The position numbers were made by a program, and so were the translations under genes. DNA of 37,245 bases, from the NCBI GenBank assembly GCA_944372345.1, contig CALVYT010000030.1:1-37245 (forward strand). Direction: 5' to 3'. Positions 16,966 through 24,091 of the stretch are shown here, one piece after another; within the stretch, counting starts at the first letter, position 1, and each line of letters starts with the position of its first letter. This DNA is from an uncultured Clostridia bacterium (GTDB taxonomy: Bacteria > Bacillota > Clostridia > Christensenellales > Pumilibacteraceae). The notes beneath the pieces were generated by a model that saw only the letters and a list, made by a program, of their open reading frames with translations, searched no databases and had not been told where the DNA came from.

Positions 16966-17098
16966 TCATTATGCCGTCGGCGGTGAATCGGCGGGGAAAA
17001 TGATTTCTGTCACCGCGGGGCGTCGGGTAACATAAGATGTAACAGGAGCGGGGGAAACTGCTCCGATACGCGCAAGGAAAAATTTATGGAGGTTACCG

Positions 17099-17809
17099 AT
17101 GTTTTTCTTCAATGACAGATGCTGCCGCGGCGGTTGCGGATCATGCGGATGCGAGAAGCAATGCTGCGGCGGTTGCGTAGGCCCGACGGGTCCTGCCGGA
17201 ATGCCGGGTATGCCCGGACCTACCGGTCCGACGGGTCCGACCGGTCCTGCGGGCGCAGGGCTTGATAATGCGACGGCGTTTGTTCCAGGGACGGAGTATA
17301 ACGCGGGCGCGCTCGTGTATTACGACGGCGCATTATACAGAGTCGCGCGCAATATGCCGAGCGGCACTCCGGGAACGTCCCCCGATTATACTTTGATGAC
17401 CGTCACCGGTCCTACGGGTGCGACAGGTCCGACCGGACCTACCGGAGCAGTCGGTCCTATGGGCGCTACCGGCGCCGCCGGGACGATCGGAGCGACCGGC
17501 CCTACCGGTCCCACGGGTCCCGCAGGCGCTACGGGCGCGGCGGGTACGGCGGGTGCAACAGGCCCTACGGGCGCAACAGGCGCAACGGGACCTACCGGCC
17601 CGACGGGCCCTGCCGGAGCAACTGGCGCTGTCGGTCCCACAGGGGCGGCCGGAGCAACGGGCGCAACGGGACCCACGGGTCCTGCAGGTGCCACGGGTCA
17701 GGTGACGCCTGCCGGTGCAGTCAACGACGCGACCAGTACGACGGACATCGTGCAGCAGTTCAACCAGCTGCTTGCGAATCTGCGTACTGCCGGTCTGCTT
17801 TCTACCTGA
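17099..17809 (+). CDS. Collagen-like protein with Cys-rich N-terminus
   Basis: 236 residues. Residues 1-26 hold eight cysteines ([19 protein letters not shown]). Nine Gly-X-Y triplets follow at 28-54. An inserted ~45-residue segment (about 57-101, [30 protein letters not shown]) resembles CBM5/12-like or tail-associated carbohydrate-binding modules. Then come 32 uninterrupted triplets (104-199, mostly GPT, GAT, GPA) and a C-terminal cap, [20 protein letters not shown]. Such proteins form triple helices on spores or cell surfaces; there is no signal peptide, which fits a spore-coat or exosporium-type protein made in the mother cell (inference). GGAGG precedes the ATG. A glycosyltransferase follows 71 bases downstream and may modify the threonines. 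Confidence 0.88.
   Translation: MFFFNDRCCRGGCGSCGCEKQCCGGCVGPTGPAGMPGMPGPTGPTGPTGPAGAGLDNATAFVPGTEYNAGALVYYDGALYRVARNMPSGTPGTSPDYTLMTVTGPTGATGPTGPTGAVGPMGATGAAGTIGATGPTGPTGPAGATGAAGTAGATGPTGATGATGPTGPTGPAGATGAVGPTGAAGATGATGPTGPAGATGQVTPAGAVNDATSTTDIVQQFNQLLANLRTAGLLST
17179..17698 (+). repeat. Gly-X-Y coding repeats (GGNCCNACN-type 9-mers)
   Basis: Two runs of degenerate 9-base repeats encoding collagen triplets (about 17180-17260 and 17408-17695). Such tracts are prone to slippage and length variation. Confidence 0.8.
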
Positions 17810-17880
17810 CGGAGCGGACGAAGCGGGGCGAGGGGAGCGGGAGATCCGTTCCCCTTTGCCGCGCCGGCTCGGGAGAGGAT

Positions 17881-18975
17881 ATGAAAGTCATAGTATATGC
17901 GATAAGCAAGAATGAGAGCGCGTTCGTCGACAGGTGGATGGATTCGATGAGCGAATCCGACGGCGTATACGTTCTCGATACGGGGTCGGACGACGATACC
18001 GTCGAAAAGCTGCGCTCGCGCGGAGCGCATACGGAAATCGGGATGGTTTCGCCGTGGCGTTTTGACGAGGCGCGTAACAGATCGCTTGCTCTCGTGCCTG
18101 ACGATGCGGATATATGCGTCTGCACCGATCTCGACGAGAAGTTCCGACCCGGCTGGCGCGCGGCGCTGGAACGGGCGTGGCTGCCGGATACGGACAGAGC
18201 GACTTACGAATACGCGTGGAGCATGACGGACGGCAAGCCGGGAACGGTGTTCCTGTATGAAAAGATCCATACGCGCCGCGGCTATAAATGGACGCATCCA
18301 GTTCACGAAGTGCTCGAACGCACGGACGGGAGAACGGAAAACCGCGTGCGCGCCTACGGCGTGTTTCTCGAGCATCATCCCGACCCGAATAAGAGCCGTG
18401 CGCAATATCTGCCGCTGCTCGAATTGTCCGTTGCGGAAAACCCCGAGGACGACCGCAATATGCACTATCTCGGCAGGGAGTATATGTTCCGCGGGCGGTG
18501 GGACGACTGTATACGCACGCTCAGACGGCATCTCGCAATGCCGAACGCGGTGTGGAAAGACGAGCGCGCGGCGTCCATGCGGTTTATAGCGCATTCTCTG
18601 TATATGAAAGGCGACGCGGCGGGCGCGCGCGACGAATATCTCCGAGCGATCGCGGAAGCTCCGCACCTTCGCGAGCCGTATGTCGATCTCGCGGAAATGC
18701 TGTACTCGCTCGGCGAGTGGGACGGCGTGCTGTATTTTACCGCGTGCGCGTTGAAGATAGCAGCGCGCCCCGAAACGTATATATGCGAAGAAAAGGCATG
18801 GGGGAGCCTGCCGCACGATCTGCGCAGTATTGCTTATTTCGAAACGGGCAGACCGCAAGCCGCGCTGAAAGAGGCGGAAAGGGCGCTGTCGCTTTCGCCG
18901 AAAGACAAGCGCATAGCGGGAAACGTCGAGCTGCTGCGTGCGGCGGCGGAGCGCGATGTCGCAAAAAACACATAA
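17881..18975 (+). CDS. Family 2 glycosyltransferase with TPR tail
   Basis: 364 residues. The N-terminal GT-A domain (about 1-170) starts MKVIVYAISKNESAFVDRWM, then DGVYVLDTGSDDDTVEKL (nucleotide-binding strand and acidic loop), with a DxD-like TDLDE in ICVCTDLDEKFRPGW. The C-terminal half (about 195-355) is TPR-like helical repeats: NMHYLGREYMFRGRWDDCIR, FIAHSLYMKGDAAGARDEYL, YFETGRPQAALKEAERALSL. This architecture is common beside glycosylated surface proteins, with the TPRs holding the peptide acceptor. It lies 71 bases after the collagen-like gene in the same direction, so the collagen threonines are the obvious candidate substrate (inference). GGGAGAGG precedes the ATG. Confidence 0.88.
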   Translation: MKVIVYAISKNESAFVDRWMDSMSESDGVYVLDTGSDDDTVEKLRSRGAHTEIGMVSPWRFDEARNRSLALVPDDADICVCTDLDEKFRPGWRAALERAWLPDTDRATYEYAWSMTDGKPGTVFLYEKIHTRRGYKWTHPVHEVLERTDGRTENRVRAYGVFLEHHPDPNKSRAQYLPLLELSVAENPEDDRNMHYLGREYMFRGRWDDCIRTLRRHLAMPNAVWKDERAASMRFIAHSLYMKGDAAGARDEYLRAIAEAPHLREPYVDLAEMLYSLGEWDGVLYFTACALKIAARPETYICEEKAWGSLPHDLRSIAYFETGRPQAALKEAERALSLSPKDKRIAGNVELLRAAAERDVAKNT

Positions 18976-18993
18976 CGTATCAAGAAACAGCGA

Positions 18994-19018
18994 CCGCCGC
19001 GGCATATTGCCGCGGCGG
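18994..19018. terminator. Shared terminator between convergent genes
   Basis: CCGCCGCGGCA (18994-19004), TAT loop, perfect complement at 19008-19018. T-rich sequence lies on both sides (GTTTCGTT; on the minus strand CTGTTTCTTG). Confidence 0.8.
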
Positions 19019-19025
19019 AGTTTCG

Positions 19026-19835
19026 TTATCCGACGATGTTTTTGACGATATAGACGTTTCCGTCGTTCTCGTATTCCGTTTCACCGACGCTCTTATCGCC
19101 ATCCCTCGGTTCTTTGGGCGGTCTGCCCTTTTCGCGGGGCGGGGCGACGAAAGTGGCTTTTACGGACGCACGGAACGTAACTTCGCCGTCTCCGTAACCG
19201 TCGGCATAGCAATATTGCTGTTCGACGCGCACGAGCCGCCCTCCGCCGAGCCCCGCGGCGGCTTTGCGGGCGTTTTCGAGAGCGAGCGAAAGCGCTTCCG
19301 TGCGGCATTCGGCTTCGTTTCCGACGCTGTATTCGCAGCTGCCCGGAATATTGACTCCCGCGTCTGTCAGCGCGCCGCGGGCTTCTTCGACGCTGCCGAT
19401 CCCGTCCGTTTCAAAGCGGTAATATCTGTATGCGCGGTATTCGCCGGCATAGCCGCCCGAAGAGCGGCTTTGTTCGTGCGCGCTGCCGAACGGCGCGAAC
19501 GCTTCGGCGGCTTCCGCGGCAAGTTCTCCGCAGCGTTTTTCCGCTTCTGCCGCGGTGCCGGCGATCGCCGTTACGCTGCCGTAGAACGCCGCGCCGTCCG
19601 CTGCCGCGGAATATTCCGCTTCTCCCGTGACGGTGAGCAGAGGTATCTTCGCTATGGCTGCGCCGTCGGTTTCTCTCGCCGCGGAGCAGAGGACTTCCGC
19701 GCCCGTCTGCGATGCGGAGGGGCGCGCGCTCTCGCGGGCGTCTGCGACGGAGCGGTGAGCCGCCGCGAATGCGAAGAGGATACATGCGGCGACGGCGAAC
19801 GTCGTGAGCGTGATGACAATGGATGTTTTTTTCAT
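19026..19835 (-). CDS. SIMPL-domain (DUF541) exported protein
   Basis: 269 residues. The N-terminal signal peptide or anchor is MKKTSIVITLTTFAVAACIL. The SIMPL/DUF541 domain spans about residues 65-235: ...IPLLTVTGEAEYSAAADGAA (the family opener 'V.G.a...a.pd.a'), TAAEAEKRCGELAAEAAEAF, YRAYRYYRFETDGIGSVEEA, ALSLALENARKAAAGLGGGR and a VTFRASVKATF closing strand. An acidic/basic tail follows. Members sit outside the membrane; some are linked to oxidative stress or surface signalling, but no enzymatic role is known. AAGGAG precedes the ATG. It is monocistronic. Confidence 0.85.
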   Translation of the reverse strand: MKKTSIVITLTTFAVAACILFAFAAAHRSVADARESARPSASQTGAEVLCSAARETDGAAIAKIPLLTVTGEAEYSAAADGAAFYGSVTAIAGTAAEAEKRCGELAAEAAEAFAPFGSAHEQSRSSGGYAGEYRAYRYYRFETDGIGSVEEARGALTDAGVNIPGSCEYSVGNEAECRTEALSLALENARKAAAGLGGGRLVRVEQQYCYADGYGDGEVTFRASVKATFVAPPREKGRPPKEPRDGDKSVGETEYENDGNVYIVKNIVG

Positions 19836-19978
19836 GCGTTTGTACTCCTTGTATGTGCAGTATGCCGCGCATATGGAAAAATATGTAAAATACTTTGCGG
19901 CGTTACGGACGGTTTCGCTCGTGAATGTCTGCGTTTGTCGGAAAATTCCGGATATTGCGCAAATGCTCTCTCCGCCGC

Positions 19979-20007
19979 TTGCTTTTTTCGCGTGGCAGGA
20001 GTATAAT
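19979..20007 (+). promoter_or_regulatory. Promoter of the ferritin gene
   Basis: TTGCTT (19979-19984), 17-base spacer, TATAAT (20002-20007). Short leader carrying AAGGAGG before ATG 20039. No Fur box is evident. Confidence 0.65.
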
Positions 20008-20038
20008 ATACCCGAACGAAATTCAAGGAGGAGCTGTT

Positions 20039-20560
20039 ATGCTCGACAAAAAAGTGGCTGAACTGCTCAACGAGCAGGTGAACAAGGAACTTTATTCGGC
20101 GTATCTCTATTGGGATTTCGCCAATTATTATGCGGACGAAGGTCTGGACGGATTCCGCAACTGGTATGAAGTACAGGCAAAAGAGGAACGCGACCACGCG
20201 ATAATGATCCGCGAATATCTCATCGAATGCGGCGTCCGCGTGACGTTCGGCAAGATAGCCGCGCCCGACGTGAAACTCAAAGATTTCGACGATCCGCTCA
20301 AAGCGGGGCTGGAACACGAGCGTTACGTCACGTCGCTCATCCTCGCGGTATACGAGGCGGCGGCGGAAGCCAAGGACTACAAGACGATGCAGTTCCTCGA
20401 CTGGTTCGTCAAAGAGCAGGGTGAGGAGGAGAAGAACGCCGAAGAACTTATCAAGAAAATGAAGCTGTTCGGCGGCGACCCCAAAGGACTCTATATGCTC
20501 AATCAGGAACTGGCGGCGCGCACTTATGTTCCGTCGGCGAATCTTCCCGCAAATGCCTGA
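20039..20560 (+). CDS. ftnA: Non-haem ferritin
   Basis: 173 residues, typical of bacterial FtnA. The full set of ferroxidase ligands is present at the family's usual positions: Glu17 (NKELYSAYLY), Glu50 and His53 (KEERDHAIM), Glu94 (GLEHERYV) and Gln127 (FVKEQGEEE). It stores iron as ferric mineral in a 24-mer cytoplasmic shell and detoxifies Fe(II) with peroxide or oxygen. ATG 20039 was chosen because AAGGAGG lies directly upstream and LDKKVAELLNEQVNKELYSA is the standard N-terminus; the frame extends 38 codons upstream through the promoter. Monocistronic with terminator 20586-20620. Confidence 0.96.
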   Translation: MLDKKVAELLNEQVNKELYSAYLYWDFANYYADEGLDGFRNWYEVQAKEERDHAIMIREYLIECGVRVTFGKIAAPDVKLKDFDDPLKAGLEHERYVTSLILAVYEAAAEAKDYKTMQFLDWFVKEQGEEEKNAEELIKKMKLFGGDPKGLYMLNQELAARTYVPSANLPANA

Positions 20561-20585
20561 ATTTACGGCAGCGATTACGATCCGG

Positions 20586-20620
20586 GAGCGTCCCTCATAA
20601 AGAGAAGAGGGACGCTCTTT
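20586..20620 (+). terminator. Terminator of the ferritin gene
   Basis: GAGCGTCCCTC (20586-20596) pairs with 20607-20617 and is followed by TTTGCTTTG. A second AT-rich hairpin (TAAAAGCG 20707-20714 with 20725-20732) lies in the otherwise empty 20621-20755 stretch. Confidence 0.85.
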
Positions 20621-20755
20621 GCTTTGCGCTTCGTTCCTTCGTTCCGCGGCTTTACGAATACGGTCGTCCTTCGTTTCTTATGACAATACCGATTCCGCGC
20701 TTTGCGTAAAAGCGATACTTTTTTCGCTTTTATGTCCGGGTTGCGGGCGCAAGGA

Positions 20756-20784
20756 TTGACAAATACGGAATTATATAATATAAT
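20756..20784 (+). promoter_or_regulatory. Consensus promoter with leaderless geometry
   Basis: TTGACA (20756-20761), 17-base spacer, TATAAT (20779-20784), then six bases (GTCGTT) and ATG 20791. There is no space for a Shine-Dalgarno sequence. Confidence 0.85.
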
Positions 20785-20790
20785 GTCGTT

Positions 20791-22194
20791 ATGGGGCAAG
20801 TATTGCATATCGAGGAACGCCGCGCCGCGCGCACCGATGCGGCATTGACTGCGCTGACGGTCGCAATGCTGGCGATCGCCGCGCTTCTGACGTTTTCCAT
20901 ATCCGATTACCATATCTTTAACCGCGTCGGGGAATACGGCGCGGTTTTCGTGCTGTCCCAATGGGCGAAAAAGGGCGCGCTGTTGCTCGTGCCTATGGCG
21001 GTGTTTTTCAAGAGCCGCAAGTGCGCGGATATGGCGAAATGGACGATCCCGGTGTTTGCGTTGCTGTCGTGGGTGACTTACGGAGATTATTTCTTTGCGA
21101 GCCGACCGGCGGATACGGCGGCGGAGGAAATTCTCGATTCGTTCGGGAACGTGCTCCCGCTTTCCCTCGAAGCCGCGTTGTTTTTTGCCGAGAACGGACT
21201 GCTCGTGCTGATAAGCGTTCTGCTATTCGCACGCGACGGCGTAAGAACGGACCCGCTCAGCTTTATGTACTTTGCGCCCGTCCTCGTCGCCTGCATGCCG
21301 CTGAATATCTTTGAAAACTTCTTCGACATAAACGACTTTCCGAAAAACAGCCCGTGGCGGTTTTACAGCTTCACTCCGTGGCACGGCGCGGCGGTATTGC
21401 TGCTGATCGGCGTGACTGTCGGCTGCTGGTTGTGGCTGCGCGGCAAGACCCGCGGGGAGCGGGAAAGACTGCTCGCCGCGCTTGCGATCGTACTGCTCAT
21501 ACAATACCATTCCAAGGACAGTATGGTGCTCGGCGACGGCTATAACGTCTATACGACGATATTCTCCTGCGTGCCGCTGTTTATATGCAATATCGGCGTA
21601 TATGTCGTCACGCTTTCGATATTCTTCAAAACGCGCACACTTTATTCCATAGCGTTTTTCGTGCACGCGGCGGGCGCGCTGTCGGTGTTCTTCTATTTCG
21701 GCAGGGACGAGATCAGCAACTACGGTATCATTTGCAGTTACTCGATACTGTACTTCCTCGCGACGCACATATTGCTGTTTATCCTCTGCGTGATGCCGAC
21801 GGCTCTCGGTATGTACAGATTCCGCTTCCGCGACTGCATAGCGCCGCTTGTTTATTATTGTATAGTCATCGTTTCGGCGGCGGTGCTTTCCGCTGTGGTC
21901 ACGTCCGCTTCGATGAGCTGGCACACGGCGGACGGGGAATACCTGCCGGCGGACGGACTGCTCTTGCCAAACTATGCGTTCACGCAGATCAATCCGCTGC
22001 CGTTCGAGATCCCCGACGTGTGGCACGTCACGGTCTGGCGGTATGATATAGATATGCTTTATGTCGTGCTGCTGTATCTTTCATATGCGGGTATGTTCTT
22101 CGCTTTCACGGGCGCGTATTACGCGTTCCTTGCGGCGCGGAGAAAGGTTTCGGCGTATGTGCGGCGCGGCTGGACAGCCGTGCGGAACGATTGA
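20791..22194 (+). CDS. Polytopic membrane protein, C-terminal half YwaF/TMEM164-like
   Basis: 467 residues with about 12 hydrophobic segments. The C-terminal half (about residues 245-420) carries a YwaF-like pattern: SCVPLFICNIGVYVVTLSIF, then RTLYSIAFFVHAAGALSVFF, a SNYGIICSYSILYFLATHIL segment, and the loop PNYAFTQINPLPFEIPDVW. The family's usual 'PLHLCNI' is varied to PLFICNI. Proteins of that family are ~230-250 residues, so this one has an extra N-terminal membrane half of unclear origin (duplication or fusion). No function is known. Start ATG 20791 is supported by the promoter spacing. The aldo/keto reductase gene follows after 38 bases and may be co-transcribed. Confidence 0.75.
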   Translation: MGQVLHIEERRAARTDAALTALTVAMLAIAALLTFSISDYHIFNRVGEYGAVFVLSQWAKKGALLLVPMAVFFKSRKCADMAKWTIPVFALLSWVTYGDYFFASRPADTAAEEILDSFGNVLPLSLEAALFFAENGLLVLISVLLFARDGVRTDPLSFMYFAPVLVACMPLNIFENFFDINDFPKNSPWRFYSFTPWHGAAVLLLIGVTVGCWLWLRGKTRGERERLLAALAIVLLIQYHSKDSMVLGDGYNVYTTIFSCVPLFICNIGVYVVTLSIFFKTRTLYSIAFFVHAAGALSVFFYFGRDEISNYGIICSYSILYFLATHILLFILCVMPTALGMYRFRFRDCIAPLVYYCIVIVSAAVLSAVVTSASMSWHTADGEYLPADGLLLPNYAFTQINPLPFEIPDVWHVTVWRYDIDMLYVVLLYLSYAGMFFAFTGAYYAFLAARRKVSAYVRRGWTAVRND

Positions 22195-22232
22195 CGGCAT
22201 AAGATAAACCGGGGAATAAAAGGGAGGGACAT

Positions 22233-23144
22233 ATGAGATATTTCACACCCGAAGGAACGGATATGAAAGCGTCCGTCATCGCGCAGGGTTGTATGCGCAT
22301 AGCGGGGATGAGCGACGCCGAAGTGGACGCAATGATGGATGCGGATCTTGAAGCGGGCGTCAATTTCTTCGACCACGCCGATATATACGGCGGCGGAAAA
22401 TGCGAAGAAAAATTCGGCGCGTATCTGCGCCGCCACCCGTCCGCGCGCGACAAAATGCTCTTGCAGACGAAGTGCGGGATAATCATAGGCAAACGCTACG
22501 ACTTTTCCGAAAAGCATATCGTCGAATGTGTCGAGGGCAGTCTGAAACGGCTGGGGACCGATCATATCGACGTACTGCTGCTTCATCGCCCGGACGCGCT
22601 CTGCGAGCCGGAAATCGTCGCGGAAACGTTTGAAAAATTGCATACGTCGGGAAAAGTAAGGTACTTCGGCGTGTCTAATCATAACTCGTTCCAGATCGGA
22701 CTGCTGCAAAAATACACGCGTCACAGGCTGATATTTGACCAGCTGCGCTTCGGACCCGTTCACACCTGTATGGTGGACGCGGGACTGCACGTCAATATGA
22801 AATGCGCGGACGCCGTCGTGCGCGACGGTATGACGCTCGACTATTGCCGGATGAATAACATCACGATCCAGCCGTGGTCGCCGTTTCGCGCGGCTGTCGG
22901 CACGGCGTTCGGGTTTCCGCATCTGCGGCTTTCCCGCGCGCTGAAAAAGCTCGCGAAGAAATACGCGGCGACGGATGCCGCCGCTCTGCTCGCGTGGATA
23001 CTGCGTCATCCCGCGAATATGCAGCCGATAGTCGGTTCCACCGACCCCGCGCGCATAGCGGGCATGGCGAAAGCCGCCGACGTGACGATAACGCACGAGG
23101 AATGGTACGACATATACCGTGCCGCAGGGCATAAGATCCCGTAA
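22233..23144 (+). CDS. Aldo/keto reductase
   Basis: 303 residues, a (beta/alpha)8 NADPH-dependent carbonyl reductase of the YdhF-like group. Seen: IAQGCMRIAGM, the catalytic Asp-Tyr region AGVNFFDHADIYGGGKCEEK, the Lys in LLQTKCGI, the His in DVLLLHRPD, the GKVRYFGVSNHN strand, and the cofactor loop NMQPIVGSTDPARIAGMAKA. AAAGGGAGGG precedes the ATG. It follows the membrane protein gene by 38 bases without a terminator. The substrate is unknown. It is a different subfamily from the two ferredoxin-tailed AKRs at 33904-36164. Confidence 0.93.
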   Translation: MRYFTPEGTDMKASVIAQGCMRIAGMSDAEVDAMMDADLEAGVNFFDHADIYGGGKCEEKFGAYLRRHPSARDKMLLQTKCGIIIGKRYDFSEKHIVECVEGSLKRLGTDHIDVLLLHRPDALCEPEIVAETFEKLHTSGKVRYFGVSNHNSFQIGLLQKYTRHRLIFDQLRFGPVHTCMVDAGLHVNMKCADAVVRDGMTLDYCRMNNITIQPWSPFRAAVGTAFGFPHLRLSRALKKLAKKYAATDAAALLAWILRHPANMQPIVGSTDPARIAGMAKAADVTITHEEWYDIYRAAGHKIP

Positions 23145-23175
23145 CGCGGACGGCGATATATATGAGCGGATATTG

Positions 23176-23201
23176 CCCGCGGGCGGCGTGCCGCCCGCGG
23201 G
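23176..23201. terminator. GC-rich hairpin after the aldo/keto reductase gene
   Basis: CCCGCGGGCGG (23176-23186), CGTG loop, CCGCCCGCGGG (23191-23201), then TCTTACC. Same core as 11685-11706. Probably a terminator, though the U-tract is poor. Confidence 0.55.
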
Positions 23202-23271
23202 TCTTACCGTCCGCGCGCGGACGGGAAAATTACAAAAACGGTATAAATTCGTCCCGGAAGTCGCAGCGTTT

Positions 23272-23281
23272 GTGCTATAAT
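23272..23281 (+). promoter_or_regulatory. Extended -10 promoter
   Basis: TGTGCTATAAT contains TGC immediately before TATAAT (23276-23281), an extended -10 element. No good -35 is seen. It starts a ~270-base unit ending at the terminator 23527-23559. Confidence 0.5.
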
Positions 23282-23311
23282 GACCGATTAGAGCCGGACG
23301 CGGCGACGGGA

Positions 23312-23485
23312 ATGCTTCGTGATTCCGGCTCATGCTGTTTTTTCGGCGGCGATACGCGGGACGCCGTAGACGCCGCGGCGGCGAATGTGCTTTATATGCT
23401 GACCGCAGTCGATTCGGCGTTTGCGGAGTACGACGCGGGATTCACTATGGGAAATTTCGGATCTGCCGTTGACTGTAAACTCTGA
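23312..23485 (+). CDS. Possible small protein, unrecognised
   Basis: A 57-codon frame beginning with ATG 23312, 31 bases downstream of an extended -10 promoter. It encodes MLRDSGSCCFFGGDTRDAVD, then a helical AAAANVLYMLTAVDSAFAEY and an ending NFGSAVDCKL. The ribosome binding site is weak (GACGGG). No family is recognised. The stretch 23205-23690 holds nothing else apart from this frame, its terminator and a 14-base palindrome (TTCGGCGCGCCGAA, 23646-23659). It could instead be a small RNA. Confidence 0.3.
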   Translation: MLRDSGSCCFFGGDTRDAVDAAAANVLYMLTAVDSAFAEYDAGFTMGNFGSAVDCKL

Positions 23486-23526
23486 TCCCGCGCTTATGCG
23501 CTCGATCTGAACGGCGCACGGCGTAC

Positions 23527-23559
23527 AAAACGCGGCTGCCTTGGCGCAGCCGCGTTTTT
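23527..23559 (+). terminator. Rho-independent terminator of the short unit
   Basis: AAAACGCGGCTG (23527-23538) pairs with CAGCCGCGTTTT (23547-23558), followed by TG. Its arms are nearly the same as those of the terminator at 26411-26445, at the other end of the RiPP cassette. Confidence 0.88.
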
Positions 23560-23690
23560 GCACGCTTAAAATGAAGTTTGTCGGTACGTTACCGGCTCCC
23601 GATCCTTTGCTTCGCGCTTTCGGTCGGGAAATGCGTTAAGGCAAATTCGGCGCGCCGAACAATGCCGCATAGCGGTTATTTACGCGGTCT

Positions 23691-23894
23691 TCACTCTATA
23701 TTGAAAAGCTCGTTCGGCTCTATCCCGAATTTTTCATACAGCAATAAAATGCTGTCGTAACCCGGCTTTTTCTTCCCGAGCAGCCATTGGCTGACGGTCG
23801 TCTGGTTTACTCCGAGAGTATCGGCGAACGCCTGCTGGCTCATTCCGCGTTCCGTCATGGTTTGTTTTATGATATCTATATAGTTCATATACAT
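23691..23894 (-). CDS. XRE-family HTH transcriptional regulator of the RiPP cassette
   Basis: 67 residues from ATG 23894 (65 from ATG 23888; a TTG lies at 23900). It is a single helix-turn-helix domain: MNYIDIIKQTMTERGMSQQA with FADTLGVNQTTVSQWLLGKK as the HTH core and KPGYDSILLLYEKFGIEPNE at the end. Nothing else is attached, so it has no obvious ligand domain. It is divergent from the peptide gene, with two copies of a palindromic site between them, one inside the peptide promoter. It is therefore a likely repressor of the cassette (inference). No Shine-Dalgarno is seen. A minus-strand TATAAT (23905-23900) ends 5 bases before ATG 23894, suggesting a leaderless message as for some phage repressors. 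Confidence 0.88.
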   Translation of the reverse strand: MYMNYIDIIKQTMTERGMSQQAFADTLGVNQTTVSQWLLGKKKPGYDSILLLYEKFGIEPNELFNIE

Positions 23895-23912
23895 TAACAA
23901 TTATATGATGAT

Positions 23913-23949
23913 TCAGGTCAAAAGACTTGACATAGGTCAAAAGACCTGA
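23913..23949. promoter_or_regulatory. Twin palindromic operators between the XRE regulator and the peptide gene
   Basis: Site 1 is TCAGGTCAAAAGACTTGA (23913-23930) and site 2 is ATAGGTCAAAAGACCTGA (23932-23949). Both have dyad symmetry around AAAA (AGGTC/GACCT) with centres 19 bases apart, nearly two helical turns. Site 1 covers the -35 of the forward promoter and site 2 fills the whole spacer. Binding would block the peptide promoter, and site 1 is close to the regulator's own -10. Confidence 0.85.
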
Positions 23950-23955
23950 TACAAT
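23927..23955 (+). promoter_or_regulatory. Promoter of the RiPP operon
   Basis: TTGACA (23927-23932), 17-base spacer occupied by operator 2, TACAAT (23950-23955). The predicted leader is ~27 bases and contains AAAGGAGGG (23971-23979). Confidence 0.85.
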
Positions 23956-23988
23956 ATGAATACAAACTTCAAAGGAGGGAAACTTGAT

Positions 23989-24090
23989 ATGCTGAAGATC
24001 ACTAAAACGGTGAGTCAGTCGGTCGTGCATATGTCGGGATGCGGAAAAGCCACCGATAATAGTTGCGGTATAAGTGCAAGATACGGCTGA
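23989..24090 (+). CDS. Candidate RiPP precursor peptide (33 residues)
   Basis: ATG 23989 lies 9 bases after a near-perfect ribosome binding site (AAAGGAGGG), stronger than that of most genes here. It encodes 33 residues and stops at TGA 24088-24090, one base before the next ATG. The first ~15 residues are Lys/Thr/Ser/Val-rich and leader-like (KITKTVSQSVV). The last 18, SGCGKATDNSCGISARYG, contain the only two cysteines, Cys18 and Cys26, each followed by Gly, in a Ser/Gly/Asn-rich core-like context. It lies directly upstream of a kinase-fold protein and a radical SAM/SPASM protein with a PqqD-like peptide-binding domain, the standard layout of thioether or other radical-SAM RiPPs. No Gly-Gly protease site or transporter is seen nearby. 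It matches no precursor family that I know. That it is modified is inference. Confidence 0.8.
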   Translation: MLKITKTVSQSVVHMSGCGKATDNSCGISARYG

Positions 24091-24091
24091 G

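Noticed and set aside
17386..17694. Regular 9-base repeats resembling an array; also minus-strand [15 protein letters not shown] frame
   Set aside because: The repeats have no unique spacers and encode collagen triplets on the plus strand. It is not a CRISPR array, and the antisense frame is a mirror of the repeat.
18498..20006. 502-codon plus-strand open frame
   Set aside because: Out of frame with the glycosyltransferase, crosses the terminator at 18994-19018 and lies antisense to the SIMPL gene.
23646..23659. Perfect 14-base palindrome TTCGGCGCGCCGAA
   Set aside because: Short and isolated in GC-rich sequence; no partner copy or U-tract, so no role can be supported.
24074..24091. GTG 24074 as start of the SelO-like protein
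   Set aside because: It lies inside the peptide gene with no ribosome binding site; ATG 24092 directly after the peptide stop fits translational coupling better.
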